NCBI RefSeq assembly: GCF_900496995.4
Contig: NC_044020.1
Location: 14,836,001 to 14,900,000, forward strand
Length of the DNA: 64,000 nt
Source of the DNA: Aquila chrysaetos chrysaetos
Lineage: Eukaryota; Chordata; Aves; Accipitriformes; Accipitridae
Reading direction: 5' to 3'
Below are positions 22,391-35,880 of this stretch, in pieces. Within the stretch, counting starts at the first letter, position 1, and every line of letters starts with the position of its first letter. The notes below the pieces were generated by a model that was given only the letters and a program-made list of their open reading frames with translations, searched no databases and was not told the origin of the DNA. Made by a program: the position numbers and the translations under genes.

Positions 22391-23397
22391 ATTAAATTGT
22401 AACAGTAATGACAAAACTTTTAATAAACGTAGATCGTAAGCTCTGTCAAAAAGTTACTTTCATGATAATTTCTTTAAAATGCTTTGACCTTAGCTAGCTA
22501 GACCCCCTGCTTTTATAACTTTTATCTGACTTCTGTTGAACTGTTCTTTTTTCAAGTTATTCCATACAAATATTTGAATTATACAAGAGTCTAAGAGTAA
22601 TACAATTGGGTAATCAGGGTACGTATGTAGTCAAGTACATCAGTGACCAGCACTGGAAGCTGGGAAGGGGCACAGATATCGGCAAAGGTGCCCACCTGCA
22701 GTGTATTTCTGCCTGCCCATAGCTGTGACAGCTAGGCTATGACAGGATTCACCAACTTCAAATACCAAGTGAATGCATGGTTGTCTGCAATTCCAGGCAT
22801 GGTGCTGAGTATCCAAGTACCTGGGTGTTGCAATGTTATTTGCATAATACTAACAAAACTGTTTTGTAGTCTAGACGTGGCTGGTTAATGCTCCACTTCA
22901 GATCTATTTTGGAAACACACTTGGCTTTGAACAGAGTTTGGAGTAGTAAAATTTACGCATTGAAATCCTAATTCAGGCCAAATTATAATCCATGATACAA
23001 GTCTATGTTTGGATCAAAATTTCCCCCCCTTCTAGCTGGCTTGATTCTGGCTTATCCTGGACTTGAATTACTCTGAACCTGTGCTGATGGGGACATCTAA
23101 CATGGTTCTTTTTGTTGGTGTTAATTTTTTTGTTTTTCTTTTACCAGTTGAAACAAGATTGTCACTAAGCTACGGGACAGGATTTCTTAATATCACACTG
23201 AAACAATGAAAACCAGTCTATAGAAATATGCAGGACTGTTTTATGCATCCAGAAAACTTCTATCTAAATATTTGTAAGCATTCACAAGCCACTGCTGTAC
23301 CTATCACTTTGTGTCATTCCAGAAAGGCAACATATCTCGCATAAATATCTCTTTGTAGTCATCAGTGAAATCAAGATAGGTAGCTTTAGGAGTCTGG

Positions 23398-23460
23398 CAA
23401 AATTCACAGCCACAGTTTCTGACTTCCAGTCCCCTGCCCTAATCATTGAGTCACATTCTT
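23398..23460 (+). repeat. MIR-like SINE remnant (weak)
   Basis: CAAAATTCACAGCCACAGTT, CTGACTTCCAGTCCCCTGCC and CTAATCATTGAGTCACATTC follow the order of the MIR 3' part (gaaccc, tctgactccagagcccatgc, tctaaccactgcgctacac). The match is short and diverged. Confidence 0.35.
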
Positions 23461-26293
23461 TGTAAAGAAAGACCAACTGGAGTCTGATCTTGCTTCATGT
23501 GAAACAAATGGCAAAATAATTACTATGCAAGATCAACCAGTTACAAAAATTGTCTGTCTGGAAAAAAAGCAGATTTATATTTGAAGCTGTACCAAAATGT
23601 TGTTACCTGCAGCTATTATTTTAATTTCTTTGTGCCTTTTGTAAAATAAGGAGCCTTCTCATTTACCTTTGTAAGTCTGTGCTGAACAATCAGCAATTTG
23701 GATTTCTTCTCCAAAAGACCCAACCTCATTAGTGTCTCAAGCAGCTATATGCTGTATGTCAATGTGAGAAATCTCCCTGAACAGGTGTCAGTTAAAACTT
23801 CTGCCAGTCTTAAACTGCCAAGTGGAATTACAGTTAGAAAATATCCCTGTGAAAATGGCGGTGGGATGCTCTATTTGTTCTCCTTCACTTTTATTTGTAC
23901 GAAACAGTCTCTTAACTTTTCTTTTTTAGACTAGCTCTAGATATCCTGAACTTCCAACTTCTATTTTTTCCGTTGCAAGAAGATTAAATTAATTTCATGA
24001 AATTCAGTACAGCAGACAAGGATTTCTGTCTGGTAATATTTTCAGATTTTTGTACCCAAAGTACATATCAGATCCTGCTACTGGCAATGCTGATTTTTGG
24101 CTCAGTGGTCTAGTTGCTGAAGTGAATTTCATATCCAAAATCACAAGCTTTGTTCTGTTTTACTTCAGTTTGTCTGTACCTGGAAAAAATTACTTTTTTT
24201 AGAGGATGCAGCAGTTCAGTGAGTTGGATTTTTTTTTTCTTTTTTTGGTTGCACTGTGGCTGTGCATTGGATTCTCTCTCTCTGTTTTCTATGACTTCTT
24301 TTCCTTTCTATTTTCCAACCTCTGTAAAACTTCCTGACACTTTCCTTTTCGAGTTATCAAGGCATGTTGCAAACAGGTCAAGGAATGAAATGCTGCCTTT
24401 GCCCCAGCCCATACAGAAAAGGAAGGGCAGCGCTTCCTCTGAATCTGAAAGGCCAAATAGAGTGGTGTGGGATGACTTTTCTTCTGCCTGATGCTGATGG
24501 GACACTAATGTAAGCCTGAAGGAAATCTAGCAGTAGAAAATTGACAAACTTGAGCTAGAAAAAATTTTAGCAAAAGAAGAGGGAAAACACCAGAGTGTCT
24601 GGAGGATCATGGAGAGGCTGCTGCTAAGGACTCTAAGTTGTGCCATGTGTATAAGGGGTAGTGCAAGTCTTCTAGCCTTCATCTGAAGTTTCACCATGAT
24701 TAGCTTTGGGACTAGGGGTTAGAGACTCTTCCTTGGCTTGGAAGAAGATCCAAATGTAAGGAAAATGAATTTTTTTTTAAATTTATTTAATGCTTTATTT
24801 CCCCTATTCAAAAATCCTATAAGATTTACCACATGCCCTCCTTTTTAACGTTGTGTTTCTCCTATAAGAGAGGTAGATGGAGAAGTAAGGTGGCATTTTT
24901 TCCTTACAGTCATAATTATTTATGAAGGATTATTTGTCAGGGAACAACTGTAGTGATTACATTTGGAATGATGACTGCAACAGAGAGGAGAGATAGCATC
25001 TTGTCTAGACATTCCTGTTGTTACTGTCTTTATTTCAGTAAGATTGTCTTTGATTGTGTTCTGGGAGAGCCTTACGAAAGGCATATATTTTTATATCTAA
25101 TTATAAATCTCATACGTTTTTGTTTAGAAAATATTTTGGTATTGACTTTTTGGTATTCACAGATTGAGGACAATGCTAGCTTTTTTTTCAGCTGAACTTT
25201 AAAAGGAAATAATTTTGAGAGAGGTTTTTTTCTCTTTCCAGAAGCTGTTGTGATTTGAAGAGTTGTGTGGTAAATCTCATTGCACACATTTTGTATGCTG
25301 TTTAGTACCACAGTTAATAAGCTCAGCATTTGGAGCCAAAGTGATTCCAAGCTTGGCACGGTTTTCTGTAATTTGGAGAAGTGAGTTTTGGAATAGATAT
25401 GAAAGTTCCTGGCTACTCATAGAAAACACGTTGTAGGCTTGGCTGCTGTGTGCCTCTGAAGCCTCACAAGTATCAAAGGAGTGTGTTGATTTTGTACAGT
25501 TTTTCTGATGATGTAAATAAAACCCCAATCAGCAGTGTTATTCCTCTTTCAGAAGCCAGCATCTTCAGGGCTTTGAGCTTTTCATTTGTGGAAGGCGTGT
25601 TGACTTGTGCATTTCTAGATCCTTTCCTAAAAGCTGTTAAAGTCCTGATGTAGGAAATGGTGAAAAGTCCATGCTCTTTCTTAACCAAGAGGTCAGGAGA
25701 GATTACTACATTGATCCTTTTTTTTGCCAAATATGCATTGAAGTAAATGACACTGACTTTCAAGATCTGATAGATGGGGACAGGGAAGGGAAACTGGGAC
25801 CTGATTATCCTTTATCTTAGGGTAACTGCTGCCTTACTTCACTGTGAGAAGGTAGTGGTGTCCTACCTGGTGACTCATTCGGTCCTCTCTCAATGGGCCT
25901 CTGATTAGACCTGGACATGGGCTCACTAGTTGCTAGGTCTGAAATGCATCAGTGGATGATGATGATGGCATTTGAGTGCTCTAAAAGGAGTCAGTCAGGG
26001 AATTATGACGGTACTTTGCAAAACTGGTGCCATTCTCTCCTGCCTGATTTCTCTGGTTAATTCAAAGATTTGTGGCACTGGTGAAAAACACCTGAGAGCA
26101 GAGATGCAGGGGGAGTGAGGTTTTAAAAGCACAAAGACTTTGGTGCCCTGAAAAAAGAGACCCAGCTTGCAGCTAAAATAATACAGAAATATAATTTTCT
26201 CTGGAATTCACACCTCCTGCATTTTACTTGCTTCTAACTTGGAGCAAGCTTGTGTATTTTTAATTTCTCTGCAGAGGAGTTTCTACCTCTTAT

Positions 26294-26306
26294 CCCCCCC
26301 CCCCCC
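26294..26306 (+). repeat. Poly-C tract (13 C)
   Basis: Uninterrupted run of 13 cytosines. Confidence 0.95.
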
Positions 26307-29300
26307 AGTTTTTATTTCAATAAACAAAAATGTTTCCCTAGGTTGTTATTTAGCTCTCCTATCGCTCCCTTTTCCACTGTAATTTTCATTGTCCTTATGC
26401 TGGATTGCAGCAGGGTCTCAGTTTGCAGAGTCACCCCTACAGCTAATCCTCTCTCTTTTCTTTTTCTCCTCAGCTGATCGTTCATATTTTCAAACTTCAT
26501 AATCTCACCACCAAAACCTAGGCATTCTTTGGGGCATAACTTGAGAAGGAACACAGACCTCAAATATGTCACTGAGCTCTGAACTCTCAGAACAAAACCC
26601 TTTCTGTGCTTAAACAGGATGCTACCAAGGGGTTTGGGCCAGAATTAAAATGGAAAAATACTCTTTGTATAAGGCATTTCATGTAGTATTTTAAGTGATG
26701 ATTTGCACAGCTGAAAAAAAATCAACAGTAAATATTTTCCTAACTTGAAGCCCACAAAACAAACCAACAACCACCTGCAAACAATTGCTTTTTCTCCTGC
26801 TTTCACTTTCATCTCCTCCATTTCCATTGCTTCCCAAGGGAGTGCTGAACCCAGCACCCGGTGCTGTATAACAAGGCACTGTGTTTTCTGGGTGCTGTCT
26901 ACAGCTGAATGTCAAATCTGACTTGGAGATAACAGGCTGATTAAAATATTCTCCTTGCTTTCTGTTCAATACCACCGACCAGTTTGCATCTATCTGTATC
27001 ACTCTGTTAGTGTTAATATTCACAGTGCTTTACAGTGAGTAAGGATTTGCACTCAGAAGTTTCTCCTATGTTTCAAACAGACCCCCGAAATGAAATGGGG
27101 TTGCGTGCATTTTAAGTCAGAGCAGAAGCTTCTCTAAAAGTGCAAAGCTTTTAAAAAAAAGCATTAGAGCAAAATAAGGCTGTTCTTCAATGAATGGCTT
27201 TCAAAATGAAAACCCATAGTGATCTCTTGTTATAGGGCTACTCCCTCTAGTAAAAGCAAGTGGAATACTAGAACTGTTTCTAGCATAGGCAGAAGCAGAA
27301 GTAAGCAGGGAAAATGCTTAAGGTCTCATTTTGAGGAAAGTGAAGAGAAACAAAATGTTAGCAAAGCCTGTGCCAGCAGGCACAAGCATGGCAGGGCTCG
27401 AGGCAGAGCCCAGCAGGCAGGCTGTGCTAAGGAAACTTTCACACGTCTGTAGAGAAGGCAGGCTGGCACACTGATGCAGAAAACAGTGAGCCGCCGGTAA
27501 CGTCCTGTGCTTCCTCCGAGCTGTTATTGCGGTCTTGGTCATTGGCAAAAGAGCATCTCCTTCCAGAGAAAGATGATCTCTTACAGCCTGATCAGGGGAG
27601 TGCTGCTGTAAATCTCTCAAAACAGAATTTTGACTAGAAATAGATGTGATTGCACAACAAGTACCTCTGCTGTTTTGCAGCCAGAGGTGAATCTTCCAGG
27701 TTCATTGCTCAGCTGATGTTATTTTAGACGAGAATTATGATACTCTGCCTGTTGCTGAGCTTGGAAAGATTTCTTGTCATCGTTATTATTTTGAAGAAAG
27801 GAAAGTATTCATAGATTTGTAAGAGTGGGATATGGGAAAATACAAGTTCAGTTTTAATGCCAGCTTTCGTACAAAGGAGCTATACCTCTCTTGAGTCTGG
27901 TGTGATTCAATCAGGCAGAGTCTGACTGTCATTGAATCCTTGTGGTTCTGTATTTTCAATCCACTTTTAGAGACACAAATAATGAGCTTTAACTAATATA
28001 GGCTTGGTACTATTCCTGTTGTTTAGGCTTCCCTGACAGCTACAAGGCTCTTTCCTTTTCATTTTCCTCTGTAGCCTTTCCTCTTATCCTTGGTGACTTT
28101 CAGAGTTCTTGTGACACTAGTAAATAGTTTGTGCAGATATCCTTTCTGACATTGCAAATGAAATGGAAAACCTTACATGCAAATGCTTAATGTTTACTAA
28201 AAGTTAAAAATCATGTGTATCAAAGTTAAGTCTAAGTGAATCGAAAGAATGCAAAACCTACAGAAGTAAGGCCTTCAAGTAGACCTGCTAACTTCAGTTG
28301 GCTTCTGGTTTTGTAATGAGCTGAAACCAAATCCTGCAGATTCAGAGTTTTTAGAAAATCTTTCTGAAAGCTGAGAATTGGGGCTTCTCTCTGGTCCAGG
28401 CTTTCAGTAGTGGGCTAGATCAGGAAATTTCCATAACGTTAGGCAGGGTCATGCACCATTTATAACAGTTAGGAATATGAAATGTCAGTGTTTGAGTTGC
28501 TTTTACAATGAAACTACACAAGAAGTTGCAAACTAATGATATATATTGGGTCTTCGTTGGCCAGTATCCTAAAGGATTCCCAAGCACTCTTGTTTAAAAT
28601 ATATTTCTAACCCACTTGTGATTCTTCAGATTGCCTAGCATCAGCCTCTATAAATTCTTGTCTGCAATGTCTCATCTGCCGATGGAGATAATGCTACTCT
28701 AAAGCCTGTGCATCCTGAGAGAGAATTGCTTGTCTTTTGCTTTTCTTTAATTCATGAACTCTCAGGGACAGTTTTCTAATCGATTGCATCTTACAGGGAT
28801 ACAAAACTTACTGCTTTTCAGGAGATGGGAAAACAAGGAAGGCAACTGATCCTACAATGCTGTATAGTTCACACCTCCTGAAATAATAAAATGTTACTAT
28901 AGCATGATTGTCCTCTATCTTCTCTTCAGTTGAACCACAAACTATTACCATATGCTAGGAACAAAAGCCATGCCAGATGTACTCATATTTGAAACCAACA
29001 TCACTTGCTCCTCTCCCTCCATCTCCTGTGAAATGAGGCCATCTGATTGTTGAGTGAGTGATGTTTAGAGATTTGGCCAAAAATATATACCTTCATGTAT
29101 TTTCGTTTTTGAAAATACACTTTTAATGTATTTTCAAGCTTGGGTGTCCAGATCTGAAGAGAAAAAAGGTGAACTGGGCTGCCTTCTAGGTAGCATCAAA
29201 ATCCACTGAAGCTCAGAGAACTACTTGAAGAATAAGCAATTGAAACAAATTAATGTTGGACTCTGCTCTTTTAGAGTCCTCCTTACCTTGACTGCAGTGC

Positions 29301-30912
29301 AGGGGGGGCGTGTTCGCATGGTTTATTTGTCTGCTGCTGTTACTCTGCTCTGTTGCACCTTGCACCTCATCTTCTACCCCTGTTTTGCATTGCTTACAGC
29401 ACTGTCAGTCTCCAAATCACTTCTGCTAGCGCGCGTTTCAAAAGCTAGGAAAGGGGGGAAAATAGCGGCGTCTGGGGTGGGCTTAATAATGTAATTTAGT
29501 TGTGTGCCAGCAGACCTGCTGTGCCCATAAGGGCTTCTTGCTCTTGCCCCTGGGGCTGAGAGCCAGTGCGTACCTGCAGGCAGGTATGTGTCCCTGGTGT
29601 CTGGCACAGCTCAGCACGCCGTCCCATTGTCTGCTGCACTTGTCAGAAACCCAGAGGTGAGCAGGGGAAGGTGAGGACCTCTCTGGAGCACTCTCTGAAT
29701 CTGACCTGTCTCCTTTAATAGCTGAAGCTAAGAATGCCACTGCGTTCCCTTGCATTTAGGATCCCTGCAACGCTTCTGCGAGTCGCTGGTGCGAGCAGGG
29801 AGACTTACTGCAGACCTCGGGCAAATCACTGTTGCAGCACGTCGTTTCATGCTTATAGTTACCAGAACCTTTTAACCTCACGCTGAGCATGCAGTACTAA
29901 TTCCCCCCTGCTGCTATTTAACATATGCATCATGTGGCTTTGTGGGGTTGTTCATCAGTGTATGGCTGGGGCCCATCGTGGACTGCCTGACAGTGTGGCA
30001 CAGGAGAAATCAAATGGCTTTTGTGACCCTACATGCTTTCTGCACACCAGCCCAATGTCTGTTTGTCTCGGGGCTTCAGCTGTGGACAAACAGCCCCTTC
30101 CAGGGCCCGGCTGTGCGGGTGGAAGAAGTCACAACCCCAGCTGCCCGTTGCCTGCTGCCAGTGAAGTGGCTCATATGAGTCCCCTCTAATGTGTTTCAGT
30201 CCAAATAAGCTGTTGCAGCCAAGACCTACTTCTAAGTCAATCCACTTAAATTTTAGATAAAATGTGCCAGGGAACAAATACTGCAGCCCTCCAGGCACTT
30301 ATAAGGAAGAAGTGCCAAGCATTTGGATGACAGGGTCTTGCGTCAGCATACCTTGGTTTGCATCCCACTCTCTCTTTATCCTTCAACTCTTTATTGAATG
30401 GGGGTGGGTGGTTATTCTCATTTTACCTGTTGTGAAATGCAGTTGCTCTGCATTTAGGCAGAAAGCTGACACCAGAAAGAGCATCTTCCAGTTTTTTAAT
30501 CTTGTGGTAATGAAATATGGGAAGGAATCCCAACACATAAGATCTTAAATGATTTTGAAAAACAGTGACTGTTTCTAGTGTGAAGAGGAGCAACAGGGCT
30601 GGAAAGTGTCGGGGGAAAAAAATCTTTGCAGTTTTTCTTGAAGGTATCTAGCAGAATGGGCCTGCTTGAAGGTGTTAATAAGTATATCTTGCCAGATTTC
30701 AATTGCTCCCTGCTAAAATTTTTTTAGGGGTACTGCTGTTCTGATGGGTAGTATCTTTATTGATTTTTGCTATCTTAATCTTGGGTTGGAAATGTCTAGG
30801 ATGTTTCCTATAAGAGATTCCTAATTGTAAGTCTGTGGTTTTAGGAGTGGTTAAAAAATTGTTCCAATTTAAACCTGGTGATATCTACCAAAAACATTGC
30901 TCATTTTTGCAA

Positions 30913-31004
30913 TTCTCATTTCTTTGTTTAAAAACAAAGATGAGAAAAGCCTGCAAAGAAGGTTCACATCTTTTTTGTTTGCTAAAGTTATGACAAGATG
31001 TGAA
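30913..31004. other. Two neighbouring hairpins
   Basis: First: TTCTCAT plus CTTTGTTT (30913-30929, 2-nt bulge at 30920-30921) pairs with AAACAAAG plus ATGAGAA (30932-30946), 15 bp in total around a 2-nt loop. Second: TTCACATCTT (30963-30972) pairs with AAGATGTGAA (30995-31004), 10 bp around a 22-nt loop. No function is known. Confidence 0.7.
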
Positions 31005-31896
31005 TTTTCTATAGTTTTGCATGGTTTTCTAGAAGACTAAATTGTCAACATGGATAAACAAGCCTATTTTCTGCTTATGAAAAAAAAAAGGTTTTTTTTT
31101 CTCAATTGTTTTTCATGTTCTAGTGAAATCTTGTCAGAAATAGCCTGTTTTAAATGTTCTGAATCAAATTGTTAATAGGACTGATGTAGACTGCCATTTG
31201 TTTGTATTGGATTTGCTTTAAAGTTTTCAGTAATGTCAAAGTGATAACCTAAGTCCTCTAAAACTAATGTATGAAAAGGAGGGAGCTACAGAGTGCCTAG
31301 ATGGTTATCTTTCCCTGTCTTTTACCTTTCCTATCTTAATCCCATTCACGTTGGCTTTAAAGAGGAATATTGTGCAGGTATTTTTAAATCCAGTCTTTCT
31401 TGCAAACATGTATTCTGTGGAGCCCGTTATTTTAGCCATAACTTCTTGCTGCTGTGCATGAGAGACACAGTTATTCCATTTAACTTTATTATCAAGCACT
31501 CTCATTTAACATCAGGTCAGCGTGGTGCTGATCTTTTGCTAAGGAGCTTTGTGCCAGGTAGGAGTTTCTCATGAGTAGTTACTGTGAGAATAACTTTGCA
31601 TACTAAGTGTCACCGGCTGGAGCTGTGTAATCAGCAACCTGAACATATGCTGCCCCTCACCTAAGGAAAGTACTTCACTTTTTCTTTGAAAGTGGGAGGA
31701 GAGAAAATTGGCTCCATCTGAAGGTAAAAGGTCCCAGAGATGCTTGATACAGACCTGAAATGGCAAGATATAATTTTCTGTAACCAAATACCCTGAATAA
31801 AGATCAAAATCAGGAATCAGGATCCTAAACTGAGTGTTTGTTACATGGGAAAAGGTGTCCCTTGTGCCTACTAGCTGGGATATATGGTCTGTGACA

Positions 31897-31924
31897 CCCC
31901 CCCCCCCCCCCCCCCCCCCCCCCC
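31897..31924 (+). repeat. Poly-C tract (28 C)
   Basis: Uninterrupted run of 28 cytosines after GTGACA. On the minus strand this is poly-G, able to form G-quadruplex. Its exact length is likely to be uncertain in the assembly and to vary between individuals. Confidence 0.97.
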
Positions 31925-33729
31925 GCTCCTGTAAATCATCTGGCTGTGGTCTTGCTCTTGCTCATAAGGAAACAGGCTCTAGGATTTGGGCCGTCTTCTG
32001 CCTCCAAAGGCTTAGACCTTCACCATCCCGGTGCCCCCGACTCTTCTGGAGGGAGGGGTGTCACGTTGCCCTCTGTGCAACATCCTCATGGCACTTGCTG
32101 AGGCCCTGAGTACAGCACGGGACTCTTCCACAATGTAATAAGGACCACTGCATGTTACAAGAAAGCCTGGCCAAAGAGCACATTTTTTTTCCATCCAGTT
32201 AACTAATCACTTCTAAGAAATACTGTACTTTTCTGACATTTAAAATTGTGGGTGATGTGCAAGCACTGTGCACCCAGCAGCTTTTGGAATAGGTAGTGGC
32301 ACATACTAGAAATATGTACACGTGGGTCATGTCTATGACTCAGGAAACTAGCATTTAAATACCTCATTTATTTCACTATCTCATTTCTTTGAAAAATCCA
32401 TAGATGCTTTGATACACCAGGGAGAAAAGCTTCTGAACAGGGAATAATTCTTGAGGCTACATATTGGTTTTAAAAAAAATAAAATTTCCAGCACATAATG
32501 GGAAATTTCTCAAATGAAAACATTAGGGAATATAGACAGAATTATTTCCAATAGGGATTGGTTAACCAAAACATCCTTAAAGGAACACGGCAGTGGGCTG
32601 CACATTGTAATTAATTATTTTTTTTCTTAAATGAAAAGGGGGAAAAAAGTCCTTTCACTTGGTCAAAACCAATAGGCAAATGATTTTTCTCCCTATTTTG
32701 GAATAGGGTTTGACTTACTGTGAGTATGATAGACATCAGACTGGAAGCTTTTATGCAGTTTGTGAAACGGGCCTTAGCTGCAGAAGGTCAATTCCATGTC
32801 CCAGATTCTCCTGAGCTTAATGTTTGACACAAGCCCATCTGTACCAGGATTCGCTTCAAGGCATGCTGATGTGAGTGGCACGATTGCAATTTTTTAAAGA
32901 GACAGAATTCAAAAATGTCCTGAAGGCCTAAAAAAAGTGAAAGCACTATTTGAATAAAAATCCCTCACAAATAATTGTTCATAGTAAATTACCTGGTTAA
33001 TATTCAGACTTCTGTTGTGTGGGTGTTTTTTCCCTATGTGATGTAGTATTTTAATGTTCCTCAGAAAAATATAAAAATAGAAAGACCTGCTTTGACTTTC
33101 TACTGTAACTCCAGCGTCATTGGAGAACACATTTTTCCTTCAGATGATGGTACCAGGATATGGCCTGTCTCTACACTTGTTTCTGCATTTGCATTTTTAA
33201 AGCTTCGAAGGCAGTCTTCTGATGCTGACAAACACCACCAGAAAGAGAGGATAAATTAGGACTTCTAATGGCATATTATAAAGTGCTGAAAATAAATCTG
33301 AGTTGAAAATACAACATAGACTGTTGGAAAAGGAGGAAACATCTGACCATAAAATTAATATGGAAGAGAGAAGCTGAGCAAAAGCCAAACTCATAGGCCT
33401 TCTGTGATGAAAACCATGCTTCCAAACCAAGTTGAGACAGTAAGGATGTCAGGGACATGGGAAGGCCTTTGACAAACTGGAACTATTCTTAAACTTCCCT
33501 GACTTTTCCTGTTTTGTTTAGACTGTCAACAGGTAGAAGCTTCTTTTTAAACCTCTACAAAAGAAATACACCAAATATCCATGATAATTTTCTAATTTCA
33601 ATATTTTGTATTATACAGCAGGAGTGAATGCTGGGAAACTTGCTAGGAGCCAACATGGACACCTGAGATTCATATTTAAAAAAAAAAAATCATCGTATTT
33701 CTTTGGAATTAGTCATAGCAGCTGGCAGA

Positions 33730-33800
33730 AGATCTGTTAGAGATCTGTACAGATCTGTTAGAGATCATTTCTCTATAACGGGAGACTCAGATGAGTCTCC
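33730..33800 (+). repeat. Short tandem duplication next to palindrome
   Basis: AGATCTGTTAGAGATC occurs at 33730-33745 and again at 33751-33766 (period 21, identical). It is followed by the hairpin GGAGACTC (33781-33788), AGAT loop, GAGTCTCC (33793-33800). Seen directly, function unknown. Confidence 0.9.
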
Positions 33801-35394
33801 ACAGGCTCAGATGAAGGATGGACTAGCTTTATATTCCTGTGTAGATGCATGGTCCCCTTTAGTATCCAGCTGTAGGAATCTGGATCTTCTTCCAAGTCTG
33901 TAGGGGAAGGGAAATTCCACAGAGCTGCAAACTGTGTTGAAGGAGCGGTGGAGGGCTGTGAGACTATGTAATCAATTTTCTTGTATTCACGGTGTTGCTG
34001 CTGGGTTGTTTGAGTCAAACTTAAGCTAGTTAATGGCTCTGTTTGTTTATACATGTAGTTTTAAGATTGTCAACGCTGCCTAGAGTGTGAGATGAGTGTT
34101 CTTTTGTTATAAAACATTATGAATTCAAATAAATTTCACATAGCTTTGTCTTTGCCCTCTTGTTACAAATAAAGAGAATTTAAAGGTTATTTATATTTTA
34201 CTGCTCGGCAAGCTGGATTTGGCCACCCACAATAGATCTGACATACATACAGTGAACCATCACAAATCATGGTTACTTTATCCAACTCCACTGTTATGTG
34301 AGGTTTTGCTTGCTTAAGACTATCAAACTTGCATGATGAGTTGAACTTAAGATGCCAGAAATGTCAGGGCCTTCATAGTTGAACATAAATCTAGGGACTG
34401 AGTAATGGTTTATGTTCAAGGTAACTAAATATAAAACTGGCACAGCAGGTCATGCAAATTCTACATTTTTACCTGCTAAAGAAGAAATACTTCTGCTAAG
34501 AGAAACAGTTCTATTTAGATGAATTGTTCAGTGGTATTCTCTCTTACATCCAAAAAATCAAATGCTGAACATGTTTTGCGGTGGGCGATCCCCCTTGAGA
34601 TTTTCTAGGAATTAAGGAATGGGTCGTCTGGGGTTTTTTTTTTTTGTCAATAGTACCAAAAGTAGTTGGAATTTAATTCTGTGGGAAGCTACTGCAGACA
34701 TTGAAGAGTAAGTTGTACATAAAGGAGGATGTAGCCCCAAAAGCAGCGTGAGTAACACATTTGAATCGTGAACTCTATTGTAGAGCTGAGTAATAAAGCA
34801 GTGTGAAGCACAATGCCTTGAAAACTACGTGCCTTAAATCTAAGGGGTTTTGCTTTGTGGAAAAACCACACTTTTAGTTTCCGGCTGTCTTTGAGAGAGA
34901 ACAGGTAGCTGGCTACTTGTTTGTCAGGCTGGACCAGAAATACTTTGCATTGATGACTTGCAGTACGTGGCCTTGATGTGGTGTAGCATTGTCAGTAGAA
35001 TTGTTTTACTTCCAGCAACTATAGTGCCAGGCCTGCAGTTCTTATTTTACTTTATTTTAAGAGTGTTTTAATCACAGGCATGAATCTCCCTCTCTCCAGA
35101 GCACAGAAGTCTAATGTTTATTCAAAGAATTATGACAAAGGAAGAGTGAGATGATTTTTGTTCTTGAGAAAAGAAGCTATTAAACTATTTCAGTCTGTTT
35201 AATCAATAATAGTTTTATTTCCTGTAACTACAGAAATCATAATGAGGAAATGAGTATTTATCCTAGAATGTATTTAATATTAAATCTCATTGCTGTAGTT
35301 TGATTCTACCAAGGCAGACCTTCCAAAGGACAAACCTTAATTATTTTCCTGTCATTTTATTTCAGACAAGCACAATACCATTTCTCATAAACTT

Positions 35395-35405
35395 CCCCCC
35401 CCCCC
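35395..35405 (+). repeat. Poly-C tract (11 C)
   Basis: Uninterrupted run of 11 cytosines. Confidence 0.95.
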
Positions 35406-35851
35406 AAGATCATTTTTAATAAAATCTAATTTTGATTTCATACACTGTAGAGTGACTTGCATTTAAACAGTATCTTTCATTGAAGTCTTCAAAGCCTGTT
35501 TATTGATAGAGCAAAGGCATGAGTTTCACTATACCCCTCTGTGGTTGGAGGATATTACTAGGTCATTTCTATAGCTGGGGGAGTTGGCAAATGTCACAAA
35601 AACGATAAAGCGTTGAGATGGTCACTGCTTAGTCATCTGGCTGTCTAGCAGAATGTGTAGTCCAGAATTAGGTGTGAAGGCTTCCCACAAATCAGAAGTA
35701 GATGTCTTAGCTTCCTACAAAAAATAAGAATTCTAACAGTAGAACACTAGTTATTTATTAAAAGAAACTAGATAGGGGTTGTTATGTTATGTCACTAGAT
35801 ATTTGGGAAGGTTAGGTGCTTTTTTCCCCCACTTGTAGGTGTTTTGCTTTG

Positions 35852-35880
35852 GGTTTTTTTTTGTTTGTTTGTTTGTTTTG
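35852..35880 (+). repeat. (TTTG)n microsatellite after poly-T
   Basis: A run of T followed by about four GTTT units, ending TTTTGGG. Confidence 0.85.

Larger units (their letters stand above)
22391..31896. other. Long gene-free stretch
   Basis: Apart from the MIR-like remnant near 23.4 kb, no gene or repeat family is supported. It includes a 13-C run at 26294-26306, T-rich runs near 24230, a moderately GC-richer part at 29.3-30.2 kb with few CpGs, and two neighbouring hairpins at 30913-31004. Open frames up to 119 codons show no family features. Confidence 0.5.

Noticed and set aside
24150..24491. 113-codon frame with a C-terminal basic, Ser-rich part
   Set aside because: The N-terminal half is encoded by T-rich low-complexity sequence, and neither conserved domain nor splice sites are evident.
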